From: Simiduia curdlanivorans
GTDB taxonomy: Bacteria; Pseudomonadota; Gammaproteobacteria; Pseudomonadales; Cellvibrionaceae
DNA: 64,000 nt
NCBI RefSeq assembly: GCF_030409605.1
Contig: NZ_JAUFQG010000006.1
Location: forward strand, 62,001 to 126,000
Direction of reading: 5' to 3'
The translations under genes were made by a program, and so were the position numbers. Under the pieces are notes generated by a model that was given only the letters and a program-made list of their open reading frames with translations, did no database searches and was not told where the DNA came from. Of the stretch, positions 1 through 7,762 are shown in pieces. Within the stretch, counting starts at the first letter, position 1; each line of letters begins with the position of its first letter.

Positions 1-489
1 TAGAATGGCAGCCGCCGCGGCTGGAATTTGACCTAAAAATAAATATAAGCCTAAAAATTTGCGATAAGGCGCGAGCACGTTGGCCACGCTAGAATAAAAA
101 ACCACCGAATAGAGCCAGATAAGCAAAGTGTCATTTTTCATCCCCACAATGGTTGTGACGCTAGCAATAATCAAACTCCACCAAGCCGCGCCCACGAAGG
201 ATGCCCAAAAATAATGGGTGCGCCAACGTCCAGGGGCTCTAGGGTAAAGAGTGTCAAATCGAAATAAAAAATAACCACGCCATAGGGTGATTAAAAGGAG
301 ACCTATGGCAAGTCCGAGCGAATAATTCGGGGCCTGCTGGTAAAAGTCACCGAGTGCAACACATAGCAGAAAAGCAAAAAGATTGAGAATTAAGCCTCTT
401 CGGCTGTATTTAGCCATGCGAGCATCCGTCTCGCGCATGATTTTCCGATCTTTTTGAACTTTATTGGCGGGAACAAATAGCTGCAACAT
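1..489 (-). CDS. N-terminal part of an integral membrane protein, probably a sensor (partial)
   Basis: The reading frame is open from the ATG at 489 to the window edge, giving 163 residues with no stop. A short basic cytoplasmic N-terminus (about 30 residues, rich in K and R) precedes at least four hydrophobic segments at about 31-45, 55-70, 95-125 and 128-160. An AGGT motif lies about 8 nt before the ATG. This layout resembles the membrane input domain of sensor kinases or diguanylate cyclases, but the output domain lies outside the window, so the function is unassigned. The reading frame and start are clear; the sensor role is inference. Confidence 0.6.
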   Translation of the reverse strand, partial: MLQLFVPANKVQKDRKIMRETDARMAKYSRRGLILNLFAFLLCVALGDFYQQAPNYSLGLAIGLLLITLWRGYFLFRFDTLYPRAPGRWRTHYFWASFVGAAWWSLIIASVTTIVGMKNDTLLIWLYSVVFYSSVANVLAPYRKFLGLYLFLGQIPAAAAAIL

Positions 490-640
490 TGATCTACCTG
501 AATGGGTCGCGGATCTGAGGTTGAGGCATTGTAGGGCTTGTAAGAAAGAGAATGAACCGGTTTTTGAGGTCTAATCCGTAATTGTGTTGACCATGTACCC
601 TAGTCCGAGGGCTTCGAATCCGTTACATAACGTTTCCTCG

Positions 641-871
641 CTATGCGGTTACATCCACCTTATGATCACTGCGTCGACGGTCCTGACCTGTGCGCAGCTC
701 GATCAGCGGGCGGCGATAGGCGCGTCCACGCCGCCGCTGCCGGCGCCTCCGCTCCTTACTTGGCGAGCTGTCTGGAAGATCAACGGCCTTTTCTATATTG
801 ACGTGCTTGGGCAGTGTTTGGCTGACCGGCGCTACGCTAATAACATTACTCGGTATTCGTATATCAGACAT
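641..871 (-). CDS. Small Arg-rich protein of unknown function (76 aa)
   Basis: This 76-residue protein starts 23 nt after the chemoreceptor stop, on the same strand. Its second half is dominated by clustered arginines (ERRRRQRRRGR, then IELRTGQDRRR). I have an impression of similar small ERRR/DRRR proteins in marine gammaproteobacteria, but no named family. No signal peptide or membrane segment is visible. It could bind nucleic acid or another acidic partner, which is inference. A longer opposite-strand frame covers the same bases but has a low-complexity translation without family features. The Shine-Dalgarno is weak (GAG), so a non-coding interpretation remains possible. Confidence 0.5.
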   Translation of the reverse strand: MSDIRIPSNVISVAPVSQTLPKHVNIEKAVDLPDSSPSKERRRRQRRRGRAYRRPLIELRTGQDRRRSDHKVDVTA

Positions 872-894
872 ATTACATCTCGTTTTACATGTAC

Positions 895-2514
895 CTATAC
901 CCTAAATTGTGCCGCGACAGTTTTCAACTGGTCGGCTAAGCCTTGTAACGATGAGCTCAATTGAGTCACCTGCTCGGTATTGTTTTGCGCAACTTTTGAT
1001 CCATCCCGCATTTTAATCACATTACTTTGAATGGACTTAGCAAAATGCTGTTGCTGTTCTGTTGCCGCAGCAATCTGTTTGTTCATGTCGGTAATTGAGG
1101 TGACTTTTGAGGTAATGGCATCCAGGGAATTCCCGGTCTCACTGGCCTGCGCAACACTTTGTTTGGCGCGAGATTTGCCCGTATCCATAACCTGAACTGC
1201 TTCTCTCGCCGCGTTTTGTAATTGCTCAATCACTTTTTGAATCTCATGAGTAGATTCCTGCGTTCGAGATGCAAGCGTTCTAACCTCATCCGCCACCACG
1301 GCGAAACCTCTCCCCTGCTCTCCCGCTCTCGCTGCCTCAATGGCCGCGTTAAGAGCGAGTAAATTAGTTTGCTCGGCAATGCCTTTAATTACGTCCAAGA
1401 TGCCTGCAACGCTCTCGGTGTCTTTTTCCAGTTTTACGATAACTTCTGCCGCCCGCTCGACTTCTGTAGCCAAGTTGTTAATGGTAATAACCGTATCGCC
1501 AACAACCTTAAGACCCGCTTTCGCCTCCTTGTCGGCATGCGAGGCTGCCTGCGCTGCGGAACCCGCATTTTCTGCAACGTTATTGACACTACGCATCATA
1601 TCGGCCATGGCATTATTTACATGCTCTGAAGATTGCGCCTGATCGGTGGAAAGTTTTTCCGATTCGTGTGATACACCATTGAGGCGTGTGGCCACATCAG
1701 TGAGTGGCGAGATCACTTGAATGACCTCCCCTATCGTATGATGCAGTTTATCGATAAAGGTATTAAACCAGCCAACCAACTCGCCTAGTTCATCCTCTGA
1801 GCTCTTTTGAATACGCTGGGTTAAATCGCCATCGCCCTGAGCGATATCCTTTAAAGACTGGGTAATCACGTCGACATTGCGGGTAATAATCAAAGCAATG
1901 CTGATAGAAATAACCAGAAGTAGCGCGACAGTGATAAGACCTACGATCAAGCCTACTTTAAGATTGGCCTGCTCTGTGTCGGTGGCTTGGCTAACGGTGT
2001 CTTTAAAGCTTGCATCGCTTTGGTCTCGAAAAAGAGTTAGCGCATTGTTAATTTTTTGAAGGGATTTAGTTCTGTTTTCTGCGATAGTGGCTAGTTGAGT
2101 AAAATCCACTGTGCCATCGATCATACTGGCGGTTAAGTCGAAAGAGATTTTTAGGTAAGCTTTTAAAGATTGCTCGATCAGATCTATCTCGGCTGCTCGT
2201 TCTGGCTGAAGCTGACGAGTTTTGCCAAGATTAGTTTTAATCGCCTCTCCCATACGTTTGGCGCTATTGAGCATATCCATTTCGCCAGTACTAGCGGCGG
2301 TGCTCATGGTCTCATTCATCCGGTCTAAGGTAACAATATTGGTGCTGGCTAATTCCAGAACAGGGAAATATACGTTCTGGATCAGGTTTAATCGCTCAAC
2401 GTTTTTAGTACCCGAATTAATGGTAAACATCAGAAAGAGCGCAAACCCCGTGATGCCGACCGCTGGGATTAGCAAAATTTTGTACTTTATACTGACTTTA
2501 CTCAACCAGTTCAT
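895..2514 (-). CDS. Methyl-accepting chemotaxis protein
   Basis: This 539-residue inner-membrane chemoreceptor transmits ligand occupancy to CheA/CheW. TM1 is at about 12-32, a periplasmic helical sensor at 33-185 and TM2 at about 186-211. A HAMP linker spans 212-264 and a cytoplasmic signalling coiled coil runs to the C-terminus. The hairpin tip is nearly invariant for the family (EQTNLLALNAAIEAARAGE near residues 381-399, followed by GRGFAVVADEVR). The sensor domain resembles the four-helix-bundle 4HB_MCP type, so the ligand cannot be named. An AAGGT motif lies about 10 nt upstream of the ATG, and a sigma28-type promoter sits about 80 nt upstream. No CheR-docking pentapeptide is seen at the C-terminus. 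Confidence 0.95.
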   Translation of the reverse strand: MNWLSKVSIKYKILLIPAVGITGFALFLMFTINSGTKNVERLNLIQNVYFPVLELASTNIVTLDRMNETMSTAASTGEMDMLNSAKRMGEAIKTNLGKTRQLQPERAAEIDLIEQSLKAYLKISFDLTASMIDGTVDFTQLATIAENRTKSLQKINNALTLFRDQSDASFKDTVSQATDTEQANLKVGLIVGLITVALLLVISISIALIITRNVDVITQSLKDIAQGDGDLTQRIQKSSEDELGELVGWFNTFIDKLHHTIGEVIQVISPLTDVATRLNGVSHESEKLSTDQAQSSEHVNNAMADMMRSVNNVAENAGSAAQAASHADKEAKAGLKVVGDTVITINNLATEVERAAEVIVKLEKDTESVAGILDVIKGIAEQTNLLALNAAIEAARAGEQGRGFAVVADEVRTLASRTQESTHEIQKVIEQLQNAAREAVQVMDTGKSRAKQSVAQASETGNSLDAITSKVTSITDMNKQIAAATEQQQHFAKSIQSNVIKMRDGSKVAQNNTEQVTQLSSSLQGLADQLKTVAAQFRV

Positions 2515-2594
2515 AGAGCCACTTACCTTTAAGTTTCAATAGAATAAGCATAGCTAATAACCGACTGGATGCTAATCAGTCGGGCTATAACGGG

Positions 2595-2621
2595 TTATCG
2601 ACTTAATGGAGGCCGACTTTA
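2595..2621 (-). promoter_or_regulatory. Probable FliA (sigma28) promoter of the chemoreceptor gene
   Basis: Read on the minus strand, TAAA (2621-2618), a 15-nt spacer and GTCGATAA (2602-2595) match the flagellar sigma28 consensus TAAA-N15-GCCGATAA with one mismatch. The element lies about 80 nt before the chemoreceptor start. A class-IV flagellar promoter is expected for such a gene. Confidence 0.75.
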
Positions 2622-2662
2622 GAAAAATACCTCGAACTTACCATTATGTTGGGCATAACCGG

Positions 2663-4048
2663 TCAATTGTGGCGTTTATACCACTGTAGCTCTGGCTGAA
2701 GGGCGACAACACCACCAATAATAAGCAGTGTCGGGGCTTGAATGGATTCTTGCCTAGCGATTTGCGGGAGGCTTTCCAGGGTGCCAGTGTAGGTTTTTTG
2801 ATCTGGCGTAGTGCCCTTTTCGATCAATGCTGCTGGGGTGGAGGCCGCCTTGCCATGCTTGATAAGGGCTTCGCATATGGCGGGCAGCCCCTGCAAACTC
2901 ATGTAAAACACTAGGGTTTGATCATCCGCCACTAGCTCTGGCCAGCGAATATTGGTGGCATCAGCCTTCAAGTGGCCGGTGATAAACCTTACGGATTGGG
3001 CGTGATCTCGGTGCGTTAAAGGAATTCCCGCATAGGCTGCACAACCCGACGCTGCAGTAATGCCCGGCACCACTTCAAAAGGGATGTTATTTGCGGTCAG
3101 CAGTTCAATCTCCTCGCCACCGCGGCCAAAGATAAACGGATCACCGCCCTTTAAGCGCAGCACCCTTTTACCCTCTTTGGCGAGGTCGACCAGCATTTGG
3201 TTGATGTCGGCTTGTTCAACCGCGTGCTCGGCCCGCCGCTTGCCCACGTAAACTCTATCGGCGTCGCGACGAACGCGTTCCATGATGGGATCTGAAACCA
3301 GCCGATCGTAGAGCACTACATCGGCTTGCTGCATAAGCTGTAACGCTCTCAAGGTGAGTAAATCGGGTGCGCCGGGTCCGGCGCCCACCAAGTAGACCTC
3401 ACCAAGGGCAGGCGATTGCTGGGCGACGTTTAGGTTTGTTGTTACCCATTCGTGAGCGGCGTCTTCTTTTTCTTGATAGACCAGGTTTTCCACTGGCCCT
3501 GCAATCAATTTCTCCCAAAAGTAACGACGCTGATTTTCGGGCAGTGCGCGTTTAACCTTATCTCTCAAGTTACCGCAAAAAGTCGCAAATTTGCCGTATT
3601 GCTCGGGCAAAAGCGTTTCCAACTGTTGTTTGAGTTTGCGCGCTAGAACAGGCGCTGCGCCGGCGCTAGAAATCGCCACAAGGATGGGGCTTCGATCAAT
3701 AATTGCCGGCGTGATGATTGAGCACAAGTCTGGGTTATCAACTACATTTACGGGTAAATAACGGGCCTTACACAAGGCCGACACCTGTTTGTTCACAGCC
3801 GCATTATCGGTGGCACACACCACTAGGCAACAAGCCTCTAAATCGGCCGGTGCAAACGCCTTTTTCTGCCAAATACCTCTGTTGGTTGATACTAGTTGTT
3901 CAAGTTCGGCGAGGCATTCTGGGCTGATTAAACGAACAATGGCGCCTGCCTGTACCAGCAGCCTGACTTTGCGTAGGGCAATTTGACCTCCGCCGACAAC
4001 CAATACAGGTTGCTGGCGGAGGTCGAAGAAGAACGGAAAGTAATCCAT
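2663..4048 (-). CDS. cysG: Siroheme synthase (trifunctional CysG)
   Basis: This 461-residue enzyme makes siroheme for sulfite and nitrite reductases. The N-terminal half (about 1-200) is the precorrin-2 dehydrogenase/sirohydrochlorin ferrochelatase, with the NAD-binding VLVVGGGQIALRKV near residues 15-28. The C-terminal half (about 215-455) is the uroporphyrinogen-III C-methyltransferase, with VYLVGAGPGAPDLLTLRAL and the LRLKGGDPFIFGRGGEE motif. Length matches the family (about 457). Its ATG overlaps the serS stop in a TAATG junction, so it is probably translated by coupling at the end of the lolA-rarA-crcB-serS-cysG run. This order is familiar from Pseudomonas. Confidence 0.96.
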   Translation of the reverse strand: MDYFPFFFDLRQQPVLVVGGGQIALRKVRLLVQAGAIVRLISPECLAELEQLVSTNRGIWQKKAFAPADLEACCLVVCATDNAAVNKQVSALCKARYLPVNVVDNPDLCSIITPAIIDRSPILVAISSAGAAPVLARKLKQQLETLLPEQYGKFATFCGNLRDKVKRALPENQRRYFWEKLIAGPVENLVYQEKEDAAHEWVTTNLNVAQQSPALGEVYLVGAGPGAPDLLTLRALQLMQQADVVLYDRLVSDPIMERVRRDADRVYVGKRRAEHAVEQADINQMLVDLAKEGKRVLRLKGGDPFIFGRGGEEIELLTANNIPFEVVPGITAASGCAAYAGIPLTHRDHAQSVRFITGHLKADATNIRWPELVADDQTLVFYMSLQGLPAICEALIKHGKAASTPAALIEKGTTPDQKTYTGTLESLPQIARQESIQAPTLLIIGGVVALQPELQWYKRHN

Positions 4049-5325
4049 TAGCCGATAGACTTTTTACCAGCCATATAAGGCTGTAATACGTCTGGAATCA
4101 GGACGCTTCCGTCAGCCTGCTGGTAGTTTTCTAGAACCGCCAAAAGCGTGCGCCCCACCGCTAAACCTGAACCATTTAAGGTGTGCAGTAGCTCAACTTT
4201 ATTGGTTTCGGCATTGCGGTAACGCGCCATCATGCGCCGGGCTTGGAAGTCTCTAAAGCTGGAGCAGGAGGAAATCTCGCGGTATTTATCTTGGCTAGGC
4301 ACCCAAACTTCGATGTCATAGGTTTTGGCTGCAGAAAAACCGATGTCGCCACCGCACAGTATGACCGTTCTATAGGGCAAACCTAGCTTGGTTAAAATGG
4401 CTTCCGCGTTACCTAGCAAACTCTCTAGTGCTTCATCAGACTGCTCAGGCTTTACAAACTGCACCAGTTCAACTTTTTCAAACTGATGCTGGCGGATAAG
4501 TCCGCGAGTATCGCGCCCGTGTGAACCTGCTTCACTTCTGAAACACGGCGTGTGGCACACCAATTTTAGCGGCAGCTCGACTTTCGCCTCTAAGATCTCG
4601 TTGCGTAAAATATTGGTAACCGGCACCTCGGCCGTGGGAATTAGGTAGAGCTCGCGCTCATCGGTTAACTTGAACAGATCTTCTTCGAACTTAGGTAGTT
4701 GACCCGTTCCGTACAACGACTCTTTATTAACGATAAAAGGTACATAAATCTCTTCGTAACCATGCTCATTTTGATGGGTGTCGAGCATAAACTGAATCAG
4801 TGCGCGATGCAGCTTTGCTAAGTCGCCACGTAAAATGGAAAAGCGTGCACCGGTCAATTTCGTGGCTGTTTCAAAGTCGAGGCCACCTAGGCGCTCACCC
4901 AATTCCACGTGGTCTTTGATGTCGAAATCAAACACGCGCGGTGAACCCCAGCGCCGCACTTCAACATTGTCGTCTTCGCTTAAACCCTCGGGCACTTCGT
5001 CGGCGGGAATATTTGGCACACCGGCTAAGAAAGCGTCCAGCTCCACTTGCACGCTAGAAAGCTCAGTTTCGGCGCTCGTCAACTGTGCTTTAAGGTTTTC
5101 AACTTCAGCTAACAAAGGCGCTATGTCTTCGCCCTTAGCCTTGGCCTGGCCGATAGACTTCGAACGAGTGTTGCGCTCTTGCTGCAGCGCCTCTGTGCTG
5201 GCCTGAATCGCTTTACGGCGTTCTTCGAGTTGAGAAATAGCCTTAATATCCAGCGTATAGCCACGCTTTTTCAGTTTTTCGGCAACTTCTTCTGGGTTAG
5301 TTCTTACATATTTTGAGTCAAGCAT
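4048..5325 (-). CDS. serS: Serine-tRNA ligase
   Basis: This 425-residue class II aminoacyl-tRNA synthetase charges tRNA-Ser and tRNA-Sec in the cytoplasm. The N-terminal long coiled-coil arm (about 30-100, rich in E, K, Q and A) binds the tRNA variable arm. The catalytic domain carries motif 2 (CFRSEAGSHGRDTRGLIRQH) and motif 3 (GSGLAVGRTLLAVLENYQ). The length is standard. It sits 26 nt downstream of crcB and overlaps the cysG start by one base, which supports a single transcript. Confidence 0.98.
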   Translation of the reverse strand: MLDSKYVRTNPEEVAEKLKKRGYTLDIKAISQLEERRKAIQASTEALQQERNTRSKSIGQAKAKGEDIAPLLAEVENLKAQLTSAETELSSVQVELDAFLAGVPNIPADEVPEGLSEDDNVEVRRWGSPRVFDFDIKDHVELGERLGGLDFETATKLTGARFSILRGDLAKLHRALIQFMLDTHQNEHGYEEIYVPFIVNKESLYGTGQLPKFEEDLFKLTDERELYLIPTAEVPVTNILRNEILEAKVELPLKLVCHTPCFRSEAGSHGRDTRGLIRQHQFEKVELVQFVKPEQSDEALESLLGNAEAILTKLGLPYRTVILCGGDIGFSAAKTYDIEVWVPSQDKYREISSCSSFRDFQARRMMARYRNAETNKVELLHTLNGSGLAVGRTLLAVLENYQQADGSVLIPDVLQPYMAGKKSIG

Positions 5326-5351
5326 GAAAAGGCATTCTCGTAACGCGTGGT

Positions 5352-5726
5352 TTACAGATATTCGCTGCTGATCTTAATAGCGAGGGAAACCGCAATGATA
5401 CAGGTGGTCACGCTGAGTAGTACATAGCCAGCGGCAGTAAATAGGTCGCCGTTGCGCATCAGGGCAAAGGCGTCTAGAGAGAAGGCAGAAAAGGTGGTAA
5501 AAGCGCCGAGAAACCCGGTCATAATCAGGTGGCGCAGCTCAGGCTGAAAATTGCCCCGCTCGATCAATATCACATAGGCAAGGCCCATGAGTATGGAGCC
5601 CAGCACATTGGCAACCAGCGTAGCCAAGGGAAATCGCAGTTCAAAAATGGGGAATAACCAAAGGTTTAAGCCGTATCTCGCCATGGCCCCTAGCGCGCCG
5701 CCGCAGGCAATCATTATCCAAATCAT
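5352..5726 (-). CDS. crcB: Fluoride efflux channel CrcB/Fluc
   Basis: This 124-residue, four-helix membrane protein is the Fluc fluoride channel, which works as an antiparallel dimer to lower cytoplasmic fluoride. Recognisable family motifs are GGALGAMARYGL near the N-terminus, the NVLGS helix break at about 40-44 and GFLGAFTTFSAFSLD at about 71-85, which contains the pore-lining phenylalanines. It lies 25 nt after rarA and 26 nt before serS. No fluoride riboswitch is visible in the short upstream gap, so it is probably expressed constitutively with its neighbours. Confidence 0.95.
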   Translation of the reverse strand: MIWIMIACGGALGAMARYGLNLWLFPIFELRFPLATLVANVLGSILMGLAYVILIERGNFQPELRHLIMTGFLGAFTTFSAFSLDAFALMRNGDLFTAAGYVLLSVTTCIIAVSLAIKISSEYL

Positions 5727-5751
5727 TGCGTTATCCCTAGCTTAATCAGAT

Positions 5752-7110
5752 TCATAACTTTAACTCGGGCCAGCGCTTATGCTTACTGGCCTGGTCCAGC
5801 TCCTTGAGGCGCTGCAACTTCTCGGCGATTTTGATTTCCAAACCGCGGTTTGAGGGCGTGTAATAGCGTCGCGCTGCTATTGCCTGCGGTAGGTAATTTT
5901 CGCCGGCGGCATAGGCATCTGGTTCGTCGTGGGCGTAGCGATATTCGGCGCCAAATCCATTATCTGCCATCAGCTTCGTCGGCGCGTTGCGCAGATGCAA
6001 AGGCACCTCGAAGCTCGGGTCGGCTTTGACATCGGCCATGGCCTTGTTGAAGGCCTTATACACGGCATTACTTTTGGGTGCGCAAGCTAAATAAACCAAG
6101 GCTTGTGCTATGGCTAATTCACCCTCGGGGCTGCCTAAGCGAGTTTGCACATCCCAAGCCGCCAAGGCCAAATCTAAGCCCCGCGGGTCTGCATTACCAA
6201 TGTCCTCGCTGGCCATACGCACCACGCGTCGGGCAACGTACAAGGGGTCACAGCCACCGTCTATCATGCGGGCAAACCAATAGAGTGCGCCGTCGGCACT
6301 GGAGCCTCTAACCGATTTGTGCATGGCGGATATTTGATCGTAAAACTGCTCACCGCCCTTATCGAAGCGCCGGACATCACTGCGCAGCACGTCGGCCAAC
6401 GCGCTCGCCGAAAGAGTGTGCTGGCCGTCGGCTTGCTCTTCGGCAAGATCTGCTGAAATCTCGATTAAATTAAGTAGCCGCCGCGCGTCGCCGTCTGCCA
6501 CCTCGCAAAGTGAGTCTTTTAGGGCGTCGTCCAGCGATAAGTTCAACTTACCCAGCCCCAACTCCTTATCGGATAAAGCCCGTTCGAGTAACGCGAGCAA
6601 GGCTGGTTTTTCCAGTGGTTTTAGCAGGTAAACTCGGCAGCGCGATAAGAGCGCACTATTGAGTTCAAACGACGGGTTCTCAGTGGTCGCGCCGACGAAG
6701 ATAAAGGTGCCATCTTCGACGTAAGGCAAAAAAGCATCCTGCTGACTTTTATTAAATCGATGCACTTCGTCGACAAACAGCAGGGATTTTTTATTCTGTA
6801 CTTGGGCGAGCTGTTTGGCCTGCTCTACCACATTGCGAATGTCCTTCACGCCGGCCATCACTGCCGACAGGGTAAAAAAATGCGCATCCACTTGATCAGC
6901 CAAAAGTTTCGCAAGTGTGGTTTTACCCACGCCCGGCGGCCCCCAAAAAATCATCGAGTGTATTTGGCCGCTGGATAAAATCTCACGCAATGGCTTACCC
7001 GGCCCGAGCAAGTGCTCTTGGCCAACATACTGAGCTAAGTTATTTGCTCTTAAACGCGCGGCTAGTGGTTGGTATACACGCTTGTCGCTATGAAATAGAT
7101 CCTTAGTCAT
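5752..7110 (-). CDS. rarA: Replication-associated recombination protein A (RarA/MgsA)
   Basis: This AAA+ ATPase of the RarA/MgsA/WRNIP1 family acts at stalled replication forks. Walker A (GPPGVGKTTLAKLL) and Walker B (LLFVDEVHRFNKSQQ) are intact, followed by sensor motifs (ATTENPSFELN, LLSRCRVY) and the C-terminal tetramerisation domain. I chose the ATG at 7110 (MTKDLFHSD, 452 aa) because it fits the family N-terminus and overlaps the lolA stop by 8 nt. An in-frame upstream ATG at 7149 would add 13 residues inside lolA. No strong Shine-Dalgarno discriminates between them. Confidence 0.95.
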   Translation of the reverse strand: MTKDLFHSDKRVYQPLAARLRANNLAQYVGQEHLLGPGKPLREILSSGQIHSMIFWGPPGVGKTTLAKLLADQVDAHFFTLSAVMAGVKDIRNVVEQAKQLAQVQNKKSLLFVDEVHRFNKSQQDAFLPYVEDGTFIFVGATTENPSFELNSALLSRCRVYLLKPLEKPALLALLERALSDKELGLGKLNLSLDDALKDSLCEVADGDARRLLNLIEISADLAEEQADGQHTLSASALADVLRSDVRRFDKGGEQFYDQISAMHKSVRGSSADGALYWFARMIDGGCDPLYVARRVVRMASEDIGNADPRGLDLALAAWDVQTRLGSPEGELAIAQALVYLACAPKSNAVYKAFNKAMADVKADPSFEVPLHLRNAPTKLMADNGFGAEYRYAHDEPDAYAAGENYLPQAIAARRYYTPSNRGLEIKIAEKLQRLKELDQASKHKRWPELKL

Positions 7111-7732
7111 TGCGAATGACGTCAGTTCCTTTGGGTGGTGTGAAATCAAAAAGCCCGTCGGCTAGCACAGGGTTAAGTGTGACGCCGTCAAAAACAAAAA
7201 CCGTGGTGTTACCTATTTTGTCGACGAAGGACATGCGCGATAACACACCGGCAGTAAAACTGGCACTTATTCTGGTGAACGCCGCTTTGGTATTTTTGCT
7301 GGTTAACTCAAAGGCTGCCACATTTGAATCCGCAGATGCCGCTTGTAAGATTGTGAATTGATCTTTGAGCTTTTTGGCGTCGCCACTGAGCAAAAGTGCT
7401 GGTGTTTGTTGGCTATCGGCATCAATCGCAGAGATGCTAGCCTGCTCTAGATCGGCGTCGTATAACCAAAGTTCTTGGCCGTTACTGATCAGCTGCTGGG
7501 GGAAAGGCGATTCGGTTAGCCATAAGAATTTACCAGGCTTTTTGACTGAGAATGTGCCTTGACTAGCCTGTAACTGTTGGCCTTTAACATCAACTAAAGA
7601 TTGTTCAAATTGCCCAGTTGCCGCGTTCATCCCGCCCAGTAATTGAGTGAGATCTTTTGCTGGCTCTGCGCCAACATAACTCGGCGCCAAGAGATAAAAG
7701 GCACAACTAAGCTGGGCGAATAATCTGAACAT
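7103..7732 (-). CDS. lolA: Outer-membrane lipoprotein carrier protein LolA
   Basis: This 209-residue periplasmic chaperone takes lipoproteins from LolCDE in the inner membrane and hands them to LolB. A signal peptide covers about residues 1-22 (hydrophobic core, VGA-E cleavage). The mature part has the half-barrel signature seen in LolA (ATGQFEQSLVD, then a PGKFLWLTESPFPQQLISNG stretch). It lies 30 nt downstream of ftsK and overlaps rarA, the order known in Pseudomonas and relatives. Confidence 0.93.
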   Translation of the reverse strand: MFRLFAQLSCAFYLLAPSYVGAEPAKDLTQLLGGMNAATGQFEQSLVDVKGQQLQASQGTFSVKKPGKFLWLTESPFPQQLISNGQELWLYDADLEQASISAIDADSQQTPALLLSGDAKKLKDQFTILQAASADSNVAAFELTSKNTKAAFTRISASFTAGVLSRMSFVDKIGNTTVFVFDGVTLNPVLADGLFDFTPPKGTDVIRND

Positions 7733-7762
7733 AAAAATCCTTTGTGTGCATAAATGTGCTTA

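Noticed and set aside
584..964. Plus-strand 126-residue protein opposite the Arg-rich small gene
   Set aside because: It spans the end of the chemoreceptor gene on the other strand, has no family features, and the minus-strand alternative fits the local gene order better.
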